A stretch of DNA of 64,000 nucleotides from Candidatus Thiosymbion ectosymbiont of Catanema sp. Cochon2018 (lineage in GTDB: Bacteria; Pseudomonadota; Gammaproteobacteria; Chromatiales; Chromatiaceae): NCBI GenBank assembly GCA_011392765.1, contig WYCW01000003.1, forward strand, positions 106,465 through 170,464, given 5' to 3'. Each line of letters opens with the position of its first letter. Position 1 is the first letter of the stretch. A program made the position numbers and the translations under genes. This document shows, piece after piece, positions 9,394-18,059 of this stretch. The notes under the pieces are model-generated. The model made no database searches, was not told the DNA's origin, and saw nothing but the letters and a program-made list of their open reading frames with translations.

Positions 9394-10273
9394 CGAAATC
9401 CAGTCCGTGGACTTTTGCGGCCATGGGCACCAGGCTGTGATCGGTCATGCCGGGCACGGTGTTCACCTCCAGCAAGTACGGCCGCCCATCGCCGTCGAGC
9501 ATGAAATCCACTCGCCCCCAGCCGTCGGCACCGATCGCATCGAAGGCCTCCAGACACAGGGTCTTAAGGCGTGACTCCTCTGCGGTCGCCAGGCCACAGG
9601 GACAAAGGTAGCGGGTGGTATCGGCAAAATACTTGGCCTCGTAGTCGTAGAAGGCGCGTGGCGTTTCTAAGCGGATCATGGGCAGGGCCTCGCCGGCGAG
9701 GACGGCACAGGTGTATTCGGGGCCCTCGATCCAGCGTTCGGCAAGGACCAGGGCATCGTAGCGGGCCGCCGCCCGCCAGGCCTCGACCAGTGTTTTATGG
9801 TCGTCCGCCCGCGTCATCCCGAGGCTGGAGCCCTCGTGGACCGGCTTGACCATGAGGGGAAATCCCAGGACCTGCGCCTGGGCCAGGTCCGCTTCCCGCC
9901 GCAGCAGTGCAAAATCCGCGGTCGGCAGACCCCGACCCTGCCACAGGAGCTTGCAGCGGTACTTGTCCACCCCTAAGGCCGAGCCCAATACGCCCGAACC
10001 CGTGTAGGGTAACCCGATGGTCTCGAGCACGCCCTGGATTTGCCCGTCCTCGCCGCCGCGACCGTGGAGAACGACGAAGGCCCGTGCAAATCTGCCGTTG
10101 CGCAGCTGCTCCAGGGTACCGGCCTGCGCCGGGTCCAGGGCATGGGCGTCCACCCCGCTACGCACCAGGGCCGCTATCACGGCGTTGCCGCTCTTGAGGG
10201 AGATCTCCCGTTCGGCCGACTGCCCACCGAGGAGCACGGCCACCTTTCCGAACTGGTCCGCTTTTCGAGTCAT
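9347..10273 (-). CDS. ddl: D-alanine-D-alanine ligase
   Basis: ATP-grasp ligase that makes D-Ala-D-Ala for the peptidoglycan stem peptide. The start was chosen at MTRKADQFGKVAVLLGG because this ATG overlaps the murB stop as ATGA and gives 308 residues (E. coli DdlB 306). Visible family marks are GGQSAEREISLKSG, LHGRGGEDG, PYTGSGVLGSALGVDK, VKPVHEGSSLGM and the C-terminal metal site WGRVDFMLD with LEVNTVPGMT. Confidence 0.98.
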   Translation of the reverse strand: MTRKADQFGKVAVLLGGQSAEREISLKSGNAVIAALVRSGVDAHALDPAQAGTLEQLRNGRFARAFVVLHGRGGEDGQIQGVLETIGLPYTGSGVLGSALGVDKYRCKLLWQGRGLPTADFALLRREADLAQAQVLGFPLMVKPVHEGSSLGMTRADDHKTLVEAWRAAARYDALVLAERWIEGPEYTCAVLAGEALPMIRLETPRAFYDYEAKYFADTTRYLCPCGLATAEESRLKTLCLEAFDAIGADGWGRVDFMLDGDGRPYLLEVNTVPGMTDHSLVPMAAKVHGLDFDALVWRILETSLEQS

Positions 10274-11202
10274 GATCCCCATCCTCCGACCCGACATACC
10301 TCGGGCGTCAAATGTATCCCGCTGGCTCCTTCCACTTCCGACTGCACCCGTTCGATGAGTCGGGCGATGTCCCAGGCGCTGGCGGTCCCGAGGTTGACGA
10401 TGAAGTTCGCATGTTTCTCCGACACCTGGGCGTCACCTATTCGCAATCCCTTGAGGCCCGCCGCCTCGATGAGCCGCGCGGCGTAATCCCCGGGGGGATT
10501 ACGGAATACCGACCCGCAGCTCGGCAGCCCGATGGGCTGGGCACGCCCCCGCCTGGCGAGCAGCTCGCGGATGCGCTCCAGACTGTCTGTAGTATCCCCC
10601 GGCTCCAGCGCCAGCTCGGCCTCCAGAAACCACTCTCCCTCCGGGCCCCGGACCCGGCGGTAGCCGATGCGGAAGTCCGCCGGCGCGCGCGCGCGTATCT
10701 TGCCTCGGCGGTCGATGGTAAGCACGCGCCTGACCCGGTCCCAGGTCTCCCCCCCATAGGCACCGGCATTCATGGCCAGGGCGCCGCCGAGGGTGCCGGG
10801 AATCCCGGCCAGGAACTCCACCCCGGTCAGGCCGAGCCTGGCAGCAAAACGCGCCAGCTTGGCGCAAGAAACCCCGGACTCGGCCCGGATCCCTCGCTTC
10901 CCGATGTGCTGCAGGGTATTCAGGCAACCCTGGGTCCGGATCACGGTGCCCGTAAAACCCGCGTCGCTCACCAGCAGGTTACTGCCCAGCCCGAGCCAGA
11001 GGATGGGCTCGGCTGGGTCCAACCCCTGTAGAAAAACCGCCAGGTCGGCGGCGTCCGCCGGCTGGAAAAACCGGCGCGCCGGCCCCCCCACCCGCCAACT
11101 GGTGTGACGGGCCAACGGCTCGTTCAGGAACAGCTTGCCGCGGAAATCCATGGGGATAGTGGGCAGGGTGGACATAATGGACTCAATGGACTCAATGGAC
11201 AT
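10270..11202 (-). CDS. murB: UDP-N-acetylenolpyruvoylglucosamine reductase
   Basis: FAD enzyme that reduces the enolpyruvyl group to lactate in UDP-MurNAc synthesis. About 300 residues long, the shorter type II form rather than the 342-residue E. coli type I. Flavin-binding residues lie in LGLGSNLLVSD. The catalytic serine is in SCGSVFRNP and the glutamate in HLTPEV. The first nine codons (MSIESIESI) come from a short tandem DNA repeat, so the real start may be MSTLPTIP (11175). It is separated from murC by a 3-kb insertion. Confidence 0.96.
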   Translation of the reverse strand: MSIESIESIMSTLPTIPMDFRGKLFLNEPLARHTSWRVGGPARRFFQPADAADLAVFLQGLDPAEPILWLGLGSNLLVSDAGFTGTVIRTQGCLNTLQHIGKRGIRAESGVSCAKLARFAARLGLTGVEFLAGIPGTLGGALAMNAGAYGGETWDRVRRVLTIDRRGKIRARAPADFRIGYRRVRGPEGEWFLEAELALEPGDTTDSLERIRELLARRGRAQPIGLPSCGSVFRNPPGDYAARLIEAAGLKGLRIGDAQVSEKHANFIVNLGTASAWDIARLIERVQSEVEGASGIHLTPEVCRVGGWGS

Positions 11203-11247
11203 TAACCATGCGTTCTCGCTTGTTCGATCAGGTAGTAGTCGATGAAA

Positions 11248-11541
11248 TCAGCTCGGGTCTTTTGTTAGGCCATGTTCTTTCCCGACTGTATGGGATTGTG
11301 TAATCTTTTCCTGAACCCATAGGTTCAGCAATGTTTCTTCGCTGATTCCATGTTGCTCCGCAATTTGCTTGATCTCGAAGGAAAGATCCCGATCTAGTGG
11401 ATAGTACCGGCGTTGGGATGATACATTCACCTGGAACCTTGCATCTGTTTGTTCCCCGAACTCCGTAGCATCATGGTCATCCTAGAATGCCCCGATTTCC
11501 TGGTAGGTGTCGGCATTTGAAACTGGGGTTTCAGTTGGCAT
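11248..11541 (-). pseudogene. CopG/BrnA-like antitoxin interrupted by an in-frame amber codon
   Basis: Starting at ATG 11541 (MPTETPVSNADTYQEIGAF), the frame meets TAG at 11482-11484 and continues without a shift as DDHDATEFGEQTDARFQV, ending in the ribbon-helix-helix-like segment QIAEQHGISEETLLNLWVQ. Homologous antitoxins, as I recall them, have Trp at the TAG position (EIGAFWD...), so a TGG to TAG change is the simplest reading. A shorter product could start at GTG 11430 (60 residues). It overlaps the end of a BrnT-like toxin remnant in the usual toxin-antitoxin order. Confidence 0.6.
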
Positions 11542-11660
11542 ATCTACGCCTTTCTTTCTCTGACATGTCTCTGGCTGAAACGATAATAGCTCGTTTATCC
11601 CACGTATACACGAAGAATACGCTGCTGATCTCCAAGATTTCTCCTCGATTCTTGGCAGCC
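11531..11660 (-). pseudogene. C-terminal remnant of a BrnT-like toxin
   Basis: Minus-strand frame reads GEILEISSVFFVYTW then VSARDMSEKERRRYAN and stop. This matches the C-terminus of BrnT-type RNase toxins, which end in ..ISAR....ERRRY. The TGA (11531-11533) overlaps the antitoxin start region, as in intact brnTA pairs. The upstream half of the toxin is missing, replaced by repeat DNA from about 11,660. Confidence 0.5.
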
Positions 11661-11749
11661 TAACGGCATGTCTTGCCATCCATGGCACCTGGATTCCGGC
11701 TATCCCTGCCGGAATGACGAGGTGGAAGCCTCCGCCGACATCTGCTCGG

Positions 11750-11868
11750 TTTTTTTGCCGCAAATAAACACAAATGGACGCAAATCGCGTAATAGACCAA
11801 GAACCGTCGATGATGACGGACCGATTGCGATCAATTTGCGTTGATTCGCGTTCATTTGCGGAAAAAAC
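11750..11868. repeat. Imperfect palindrome, GCAAATGAACGC family
   Basis: Left arm TTTTTTGCCGCAAATAAACA with CGCAAATCG, right arm CGCGTTCATTTGCGG followed by AAAAAA, about 119 bp. The same palindrome family recurs at 14,155, 28,949-29,040 and 45,730-45,835. It sits in the murB-ankyrin gap; nothing else is seen between 11,660 and 11,915. Confidence 0.75.
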
Positions 11869-11915
11869 GATTCCCATGTCAGCACGTAGTTTTTCATTCC
11901 CACCGAAGGTGAAAA

Positions 11916-13079
11916 TCAAGATAAAGCAACCTGTTGGTTCTCAGGGGTGAGCACCGATAACAACTCCGGCTTGCCGTCCGGGACGCACTCATAAGGCAGG
12001 ACGCCGCGCTTGCTAGCTAGATCGGTACGCACGCCGTATTGCAGGAGCAGGCGAACCCCCTCTTCGTTCCCATCACTCGCCATCTCATGCAACCCAGTCC
12101 AACCGTTAGCGTTGGAAGCGTTCGGGTCCGCGCCATGGGTCAACAGGAACTCCGCCATCTCCAGGCAATCTTCCATCAGGGCATACCACAAAGGCGTCGC
12201 GCCGTTGTCAGCTTTCGCGTCGATATGTTTATTCAATGGGAGGAGTAAGCGGACGATTTCCAGAGAATGACCAAAGGGGATCCAGTGCCACACGATGCAA
12301 CCTTTGCTGCCGACATGGAAGGGATTGGCACCCCGTTCCAACAGGAGCTTCACCATATCCACATCCCCTTCAGCAGCAGCCAGGAGTAACAGGCTATCGC
12401 CGCTGGCATCAGTGGTCTCGACACTGGCCCCGCCGTCGAGAAAGTCTTTTACCTCCTTGACACGCCAATTGCTCACCGCATCGATCAGTCGTTCGGTATC
12501 ATCCGCCCAATCCTCGGGGACAAGCCTCAGCAACAACTCCTCCTTATCGTCCGGGACGTATTGACAAGGCAGGGCACCGCGTTTGTCCTCTACATCAATC
12601 CGCGCACCATATTTCAGGAGCAGACGCACCCCTTTCTCATCCCCACGAGCCGCCGCGTCATGCAACAGGGTCCGACCGTTATCGTCGGTGGAGTCCGGGT
12701 CCGCGCCATTAACCAATAGGAACTCAGCGATCTCTAAACAATCATCCATCAGGGCGTACGCCAAAGGCGTCAAGCCATCGTAATCCTTCAGGTCGGTATG
12801 CGGATTCAGGGGGAGCAGCAACCGGGCGATTTCCAGGGAACACCCATAGGCGGCCCAGTGCCAGACGATAAAACCGTCACCCCCGACATGGAGCGGATCG
12901 GCGCCCCATTCCAGCAAGAGCTTCACCATCTCCAGGTCACCTTCACCAGCGGCCAGGAGTAACAGGCTATCGCCGTCGGCATCGGTGGTCTCGACGCTCG
13001 CCCCGCGATCCAGAAGGCCCTTTACCTCCTCGATACGCCCATTATTCACCGCATCAATCAGTCGTTCGGTCTCTTCCAT
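11916..13079 (-). CDS. Ankyrin-repeat protein with internal duplication (putative immunity)
   Basis: 387-residue protein built almost entirely of ankyrin repeats (for example GDLEMVKLLLEWGAD, DCLEIAEFLLVNGADP). The first half (about 1-193) and the second half (194-387) are paralogous, each starting ERLIDAV and containing GASVETTDA and VWHW, so the gene arose by tandem duplication. No signal peptide is seen. It is the last gene of a three-gene set with the toxin-like gene 52 bases upstream. Ankyrin proteins often serve as immunity partners of polymorphic toxins, so that role is inferred from context only. Confidence 0.8.
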   Translation of the reverse strand: MEETERLIDAVNNGRIEEVKGLLDRGASVETTDADGDSLLLLAAGEGDLEMVKLLLEWGADPLHVGGDGFIVWHWAAYGCSLEIARLLLPLNPHTDLKDYDGLTPLAYALMDDCLEIAEFLLVNGADPDSTDDNGRTLLHDAAARGDEKGVRLLLKYGARIDVEDKRGALPCQYVPDDKEELLLRLVPEDWADDTERLIDAVSNWRVKEVKDFLDGGASVETTDASGDSLLLLAAAEGDVDMVKLLLERGANPFHVGSKGCIVWHWIPFGHSLEIVRLLLPLNKHIDAKADNGATPLWYALMEDCLEMAEFLLTHGADPNASNANGWTGLHEMASDGNEEGVRLLLQYGVRTDLASKRGVLPYECVPDGKPELLSVLTPENQQVALS

Positions 13080-13131
13080 CGGGAATTGCCCCTTTCTAAA
13101 ACCATTACCCGGTCTTCTTCGGCCTTTTCTT

Positions 13132-13602
13132 CTATCGCTTTCTTGTATAGTGTGGTCTGGTTTCCTTTTCCTTTATTTTGTAGCCTTCCTTGAGCTGTTT
13201 TTCGGAACGGTCCGGCTCCCATGTATCCTTACGGTCGTGGCCCTCGCGAACGACAATCTTGCCTTTTTTCCCTCCGCCTGCTTGCTTATCCGCCTGCTTC
13301 TTGATTTGTGCAGCTTTTCCTTTCGATGCAGGCCGTCCCTCATCACGTTCCCTCTTTTCTTCTGCTTGCCGCTCCTTCCGCTTCTTTTTCGTCTCCCTTC
13401 CATTACACTTTTCGCATATCGCATCCTCGGGCCGATCTTTAGACTCACTTTTCGTTTGCTCGTCGATCTTTTCGGCGAGCACCGCCACGCCGGCCAGTCC
13501 CAAGGTACCCCCGATAAAGGCCAGCGTGCTTTTCGCCGCCGCGACGAGCGCCGCCCCGGCTTCCGAAGCAAGAACGGCAAGTCCGACAGCGGGAGGCGGC
13601 AT
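13132..13602 (-). CDS. Putative polymorphic-toxin-like effector
   Basis: 156-residue protein with an Ala/Gly-rich hydrophobic N-terminus (1-45, MPPPAVGLAVLAS...) resembling the N-terminal segment of PAAR-linked effectors, then a very basic Lys/Arg/Glu region. The latter holds a CEKCNG pair near 70 and a tail with REGHDRKDTWEP around 120. I do not recognise the toxin domain. It lies between a small adaptor-like gene and an ankyrin gene, spaced 39 and 52 bases apart in one direction, as in toxin-immunity operons. Effector function is inference. Confidence 0.55.
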   Translation of the reverse strand: MPPPAVGLAVLASEAGAALVAAAKSTLAFIGGTLGLAGVAVLAEKIDEQTKSESKDRPEDAICEKCNGRETKKKRKERQAEEKRERDEGRPASKGKAAQIKKQADKQAGGGKKGKIVVREGHDRKDTWEPDRSEKQLKEGYKIKEKETRPHYTRKR

Positions 13603-13641
13603 TACAATCCCCTTTCGGTCAATAAACCGGGCATTCCTTTG

Positions 13642-13977
13642 TCATACCTTTGTATGGTGAATCTGACGGACCAGCATATCCAACTTTTGATCCATCGTGT
13701 ACTTTTCAAGACCCAGAAACTTTACCACTTTGGGAGATTCGAGCTTACCTTTGGTCGAAATATACAATAAAGCATATTGATGGTACGCCTTGATGGAATG
13801 CACGCCGAGCTTACTGGCCCTGTTACAGGCAACATAGATCATATATTTGAGATCGTTATCTCCGTATTGTGCTGAAAGCTCAGGAAAGCCGGATATAATC
13901 TTGTTATAGAGGTTGTTTCTTAGAAATCTATTTGACAAACTGCTGTATTGTTGGCGTGATATTTGAAACATCGACAT
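13642..13977 (-). CDS. Small helical protein, adaptor-like
   Basis: 111 residues, MSMFQISRQQYSSL..., helical with a pattern (FPELSAQYGD..., then ...ACNRASKLGVHSIKAYHQYALL) resembling small proteins encoded directly before secreted toxins in type VI or Rhs-type loci. No catalytic motif or membrane segment is seen. It starts the three-gene set with the effector-like and ankyrin genes. Composition is lower in GC than the flanking mur genes, in keeping with acquisition. Confidence 0.55.
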   Translation of the reverse strand: MSMFQISRQQYSSLSNRFLRNNLYNKIISGFPELSAQYGDNDLKYMIYVACNRASKLGVHSIKAYHQYALLYISTKGKLESPKVVKFLGLEKYTMDQKLDMLVRQIHHTKV

Positions 13978-14024
13978 CCTCCTCTAATCCAATATCGCAA
14001 GCGTTCAGGCCGCTGCCGCTTTTG

Positions 14025-14240
14025 CCATCCATGGCACCGGCAGATTCCGGCAATCCCTGCCGGAATGACGAAGCGGGGTCTGAACGATTACTTTTTAATC
14101 TGTGAGAATCTGTGTTACCTGCGGATAGAAAGATAATGTAATCTTTTGCGACCGATTTGCGTTTATTCGCGTTCATTTGCGGCTAAACACGAATCGACAC
14201 CAATCACATTCGTGTTGATTCGTGTCCATTCGTGGTTTTC
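14025..14240. repeat. Cluster of dispersed palindromic repeats at the murC 3' end
   Basis: Contains an ATTCCGGCAATCCCTGCCGG hairpin, a GCGTTCATTTGCGG half-palindrome and the palindrome CACGAATCGACACCAATCAC / GATTCGTGTCCATTCGTGG. The last one runs into the end of murC. No gene is visible. Confidence 0.72.
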
Positions 14241-15673
14241 TCACTCTCGCCTTCCACCTGCAACAGCTCCGGCAACCGGGCCGCCAAGGCGCCGATATCG
14301 CCGGCCCCCATGGTCAGGACCAGGTCGCCGTCTGCGAGCAGGGTCCCCAGAATGCGGGGCACCTCCTCCAACTCCCCGGCGAACACCGGGTCCACTTCGC
14401 CGCGGGCCCGGATCGCGCGGCTCAGGGTACGGCCGTCGGCGCCCGGCAGCGACGCCTCCCCCGCCGCATAGACCTCGCACAGGACCAGCACGTCCACCTG
14501 CGACAACACCTGTACGAAATCCTCGAACTGCTCCTGGGTCCGGGTAAAGCGATGCGGTTGGAACACCAACACCAGCCGCTGCCCCGGCCAGCCCCGGCGT
14601 GCCGCTTCGAGGGTGACCGCCACCTCCCGCGGGTGATGCCCGTAGTCGTCCACCAGGACCAGATCGCGACCGTCTCCGGTGCGGACCTCCCCGATGGCGA
14701 AGCGGCGACCGATGCCCTGAAAACCGCGCAGGGCGCGCCGGATGGCCGTTTCCTCCACGCCCAGCTCCAGACCCACCGCGATGGCGGCCAGGGCATTGAG
14801 CACATTGTGGCGACCGGGCAGATTGAGCTCTATCGGGAGGGGCCTCTCCCGGCCTTCCCAACGTACCGAGAAGACCATGCGCGGGCCTTCCTGACGGATG
14901 TCCTCGGCCCGCACGTCCGCCCCTTCGAGGGTCCCGTAGGTACGCACCGGACGCGGGATCATGGGCACCAGGGCGCGGACCTCGGGGTCGTCGATGCACA
15001 ATACCGCCAGCCCGTAGAAAGGCAAGTGATGCAGAAACTCCGTAAAGGTGCTGCGCAGGCGATCGAAGTCATTGTCGTAGGTGTGCATGTGGTCGGCGTC
15101 GATATTGGTGAGCACCGCCAGCATGGGCTGCAGGTAGAGGAAGGAGGCGTCGCTCTCGTCGGCCTCGGCGATCAGGTACTGGCTCGTGCCCAATCGGGCG
15201 TTGGCGCGGGCGCTGTTCAGGAGCCCCCCGATCACGAAGGTCGGGTCCAGTCCCCCCTCGGCCAGCACGCTCGCAACCAGGCTGGTGGTGGTGGTCTTGC
15301 CGTGGGTCCCGGCGACCGCCACTCCATAGTAGAAACGCATCAGCTCGGCCAGCATCTCGGCGCGGCGCACCACGGGAATCCGCTGCTCTCGGGCGGCCGC
15401 GACCTCCGGGTTGTCCGCGGCGATGGCGGTAGAGACCACCACCGCATCGGTGCCCCCTACCTGCTCGGGCCGGTGTCCGATAGAGACCGCTACGCCCAGG
15501 GCCTCCAGCCTCCGGGTCGCCGCACTCGCCTGCTGGTCGGAGCCGGAGACCCGATAGCCGAGGTTGGCCATGAGCTCGGCGATTCCACTCATGCCCGAAC
15601 CCCCGATACCGACGAAGTGCAGGCGGCGGATCCGCCCCATTTTGCCGGCCCCGAAACGCATCGCGATACTCAT
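14204..15673 (-). CDS. murC: UDP-N-acetylmuramate-L-alanine ligase
   Basis: Cytosolic ATP-dependent ligase adding L-Ala to UDP-MurNAc. The start at 15673 ([17 protein letters not shown]) overlaps the murG stop as ATGA, giving 489 residues; the longer open frame upstream is a shadow of murG. Marks are the N-terminal nucleotide fold [15 protein letters not shown], the ATP loop [10 protein letters not shown] and [11 protein letters not shown]. The last dozen codons ([12 protein letters not shown]) are read from a dispersed palindrome, so the native C-terminus (near LLQVEGE) has been replaced by repeat sequence without obvious harm to the fold. Confidence 0.97.
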   Translation of the reverse strand: MSIAMRFGAGKMGRIRRLHFVGIGGSGMSGIAELMANLGYRVSGSDQQASAATRRLEALGVAVSIGHRPEQVGGTDAVVVSTAIAADNPEVAAAREQRIPVVRRAEMLAELMRFYYGVAVAGTHGKTTTTSLVASVLAEGGLDPTFVIGGLLNSARANARLGTSQYLIAEADESDASFLYLQPMLAVLTNIDADHMHTYDNDFDRLRSTFTEFLHHLPFYGLAVLCIDDPEVRALVPMIPRPVRTYGTLEGADVRAEDIRQEGPRMVFSVRWEGRERPLPIELNLPGRHNVLNALAAIAVGLELGVEETAIRRALRGFQGIGRRFAIGEVRTGDGRDLVLVDDYGHHPREVAVTLEAARRGWPGQRLVLVFQPHRFTRTQEQFEDFVQVLSQVDVLVLCEVYAAGEASLPGADGRTLSRAIRARGEVDPVFAGELEEVPRILGTLLADGDLVLTMGAGDIGALAARLPELLQVEGESEKTTNGHESTRM

Positions 15674-16749
15674 GCTTCGGCGACTTCCCAGCAGGCCCGG
15701 GCGATCTTCTCCGTCGCATCCGGCTGCGCCTGATCGCGGGCGGCCTGTGCCATCGCGAGCAGGCGCGACCGGTCGCTGAAGAGCTCGGTGAGCGCTTTTC
15801 CCAGGGACGCCGCGGAGAGCTCGGTCTGAGGTAGGAGCTGCGCGGCACCTGCGTCTGCCAGGTACCGAGCGTTGCCGGTCTGGTGATCGTCCACCGCGTG
15901 GGGATAGGGGACCAGGATCGAGCCGACCCCCGCCGCCGCCAGTTCGGAGACGGTCAGGGCGCCGGCCCGACACACCACCAGATCCGCCCAGGCATAGGCC
16001 GCGGCCATGTCGGCGATGAAGGGGGTTATTTCGGCCTCGACCCCGGATTCCCGGAAGGCCCTGCGGGCCGCCTCCAGGGTCCTCTCCCCGGCCTGGTGAC
16101 GAATCCGCGGCCGCTGCTCCGGGGGCAGAGTGGCGACCGCCCCGGCGACGGTCTCGTTGAGTACCCTGGCCCCCAGGGACCCGCCGACTACGAGCAGACG
16201 ACCGGGACCCGAGCGGTCCGTCAACCGCTGCCGCGGCGTTTGCAAGGCGCAGATCTCCGGGCGGACCGGGTTGCCGCTGGTGACCGCGCCCCGTCCGGCA
16301 GGAAAACTGTCGGGAAAGGCCTCGAACACCCGAGTAGCGATGTGGGATAACCATTGATTGGTGAATCCCGGTACCCGGTTCTGCTCCTGGATCACCAGGG
16401 GGATACCTGAGAGCCTGGCCATCAGCCCACCGGGCCCGGAAGCAAAGCCGCCCATCCCCAGCACCAGGTCGGGACGGATACAGCGCAGGATACCCGCCGC
16501 CTGACGCAGGGCCGCCGCGAGCTTGAAGGGGGCCGCCAGGAGTTGTCGTGGCCCTTTGCCCCGCAGGCCCTCGATACCGATCCATTCCAGCGGAAACCCG
16601 TGCTCGGGGACCAGCCGTGCCTCCAGGCCGCGTCGGGTGCCGATCCAGAACACCTCCATGCCCTGCCCGCGCAGCAGCTCGGCTACCGCCAGGGCGGGGA
16701 AGACGTGACCGCCGGTGCCTCCGGCCATGACGGCTAGGCGCGGGCCCAT
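15670..16749 (-). CDS. murG: Lipid II synthase, GlcNAc transferase MurG
   Basis: Peripheral membrane glycosyltransferase (GT28) that converts lipid I to lipid II at the inner membrane. The start at [18 protein letters not shown] (16749) gives 359 residues. The glycine-rich [12 protein letters not shown] loop, GGFASGPGG and the donor-site region [20 protein letters not shown] are all present. It overlaps the end of ftsW by 16 bases and the start of murC by four. Confidence 0.98.
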   Translation of the reverse strand: MGPRLAVMAGGTGGHVFPALAVAELLRGQGMEVFWIGTRRGLEARLVPEHGFPLEWIGIEGLRGKGPRQLLAAPFKLAAALRQAAGILRCIRPDLVLGMGGFASGPGGLMARLSGIPLVIQEQNRVPGFTNQWLSHIATRVFEAFPDSFPAGRGAVTSGNPVRPEICALQTPRQRLTDRSGPGRLLVVGGSLGARVLNETVAGAVATLPPEQRPRIRHQAGERTLEAARRAFRESGVEAEITPFIADMAAAYAWADLVVCRAGALTVSELAAAGVGSILVPYPHAVDDHQTGNARYLADAGAAQLLPQTELSAASLGKALTELFSDRSRLLAMAQAARDQAQPDATEKIARACWEVAEA

Positions 16750-18059
16750 TGCACTCCCTCCACGGCCTCCTGTTCCACTGTCTGTTCCACTGGCTTGAGC
16801 CGCAGGTCCCGGTCGATCCGCAGCAAAAGCCCTACCGCCATACAGGTGACGATGATGCTGTTGCTCCCGTAGCTCAGGAAGGGCAGGGTGAGCCCCTTCG
16901 TCGGCAACAGGCCCAGGTTCACACCGATGTTGACCATGGCCTGGAGACCGATGCCCAATCCGAGCCCGTGGGCCGCGTAGGCGGCAAACCAATGGCCGGC
17001 ACGCTCGGCGCGGGCGCCGATGGACAACACCCGCCACAGGAAAAAGCCGAAGGCCGCAATCACCGCCAGCGTACCCACCAGTCCGAGCTCCTCACCGACG
17101 ACCGCCATGATGAAATCCGTATGGGCCTCCGGGAGAAAAAATTGCTTCTGGATGCCGTTGCCGAGCCCGACCCCGAGCCACTCGCCGCGGCCGAAGGCGA
17201 TGAGCGCCTGGACGAGCTGGTAGCCGGCATCGAGGGGGTCGGCAAAGGGATTGATGAAAGAGGTAGCCCGTTCCAGTCGTTCAGGGTCCAGCATCACTAA
17301 GATCACGGCGGCCGTCGTCAGCATCCCGAAGAGAACGATGAAATGGGTTATCTGGACGCCGCCGAGGAATAGCAGACCCAGCACCGTGACCAGTAGGACG
17401 ACGGTAGTGCCGAAATCCGGCTGGCGCACGATCAGGGCACTGGCGATCACCATCAGGAGCATAGGCTTGAGAAAGCCCCACAGGCTGGTGACCACCTCCT
17501 CGCGCCGCCGTACCAGATAGCCGGACACGAAGATGACGGCAAAGAACTTCATGAACTCGGAGCTCTGGAGGTTGATGGGTCCCAACGGAATCCAACGGCT
17601 GGCGCCGTTGACCGTGCGCCCGATTCCCGGAATCAGAACCAGCACCAACAGGACCAGGCCGATGAAGAACCAGGCGGGTCCCGATCGCTCCCACCAGGCC
17701 ACGGGCGTGGCAAACACCAGGATCCCCACCCCGGCGGCCAGCCCGAGGGCCACGGCGTGCCGGATCACGAAATGGAAGGGGGCATCGAAGATGCGATCGG
17801 CGATGGGCATGGATGCGGAGGACACCATCACGAACCCGAATCCCAACAGCAGCAGCACACAGAGCAGCAGCGGCCAGTCCAAATCCGGCAGTAGCTTTCC
17901 GGTCCGCCGGCGACCGCGTTCCCGTACCTTCGAGCCGCGCTCCACCCGCTCCCCGGTACCGCCGGGGTGCACCTCGGGGTTCGCCTGCCGGGTCTGATCC
18001 TCGGTGCTTTCGGAATGCGCGCCGGGGTCCGCCTGCCGAATTTGGTTCTCGGTGCTCAT
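16734..18059 (-). CDS. ftsW: Septal peptidoglycan polymerase FtsW
   Basis: SEDS-family polytopic membrane glycosyltransferase that polymerises lipid II with FtsI. The start at 18059 ([13 protein letters not shown]) overlaps the murD stop in ATGA; 441 residues. After about 50 charged residues come ten hydrophobic segments, with the SEDS marks [38 protein letters not shown] and [16 protein letters not shown]. The cytoplasmic N-terminus holds two near-identical 16-residue units ([14 protein letters not shown] / [14 protein letters not shown]), a small local duplication. Confidence 0.97.
   Translation of the reverse strand: MSTENQIRQADPGAHSESTEDQTRQANPEVHPGGTGERVERGSKVRERGRRRTGKLLPDLDWPLLLCVLLLLGFGFVMVSSASMPIADRIFDAPFHFVIRHAVALGLAAGVGILVFATPVAWWERSGPAWFFIGLVLLVLVLIPGIGRTVNGASRWIPLGPINLQSSEFMKFFAVIFVSGYLVRRREEVVTSLWGFLKPMLLMVIASALIVRQPDFGTTVVLLVTVLGLLFLGGVQITHFIVLFGMLTTAAVILVMLDPERLERATSFINPFADPLDAGYQLVQALIAFGRGEWLGVGLGNGIQKQFFLPEAHTDFIMAVVGEELGLVGTLAVIAAFGFFLWRVLSIGARAERAGHWFAAYAAHGLGLGIGLQAMVNIGVNLGLLPTKGLTLPFLSYGSNSIIVTCMAVGLLLRIDRDLRLKPVEQTVEQEAVEGVQWARA

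Noticed and set aside
11482-11919. 145-codon minus-strand frame between murB and the ankyrin gene
   Set aside because: It passes through a palindrome and a hairpin repeat; only its last 20 codons are real, as the start of the antitoxin pseudogene.
14204-16585. A single 793-codon frame covering murC and part of murG
   Set aside because: The upstream 300 codons are an out-of-frame shadow of murG; murC starts at 15673 with an ATGA overlap.
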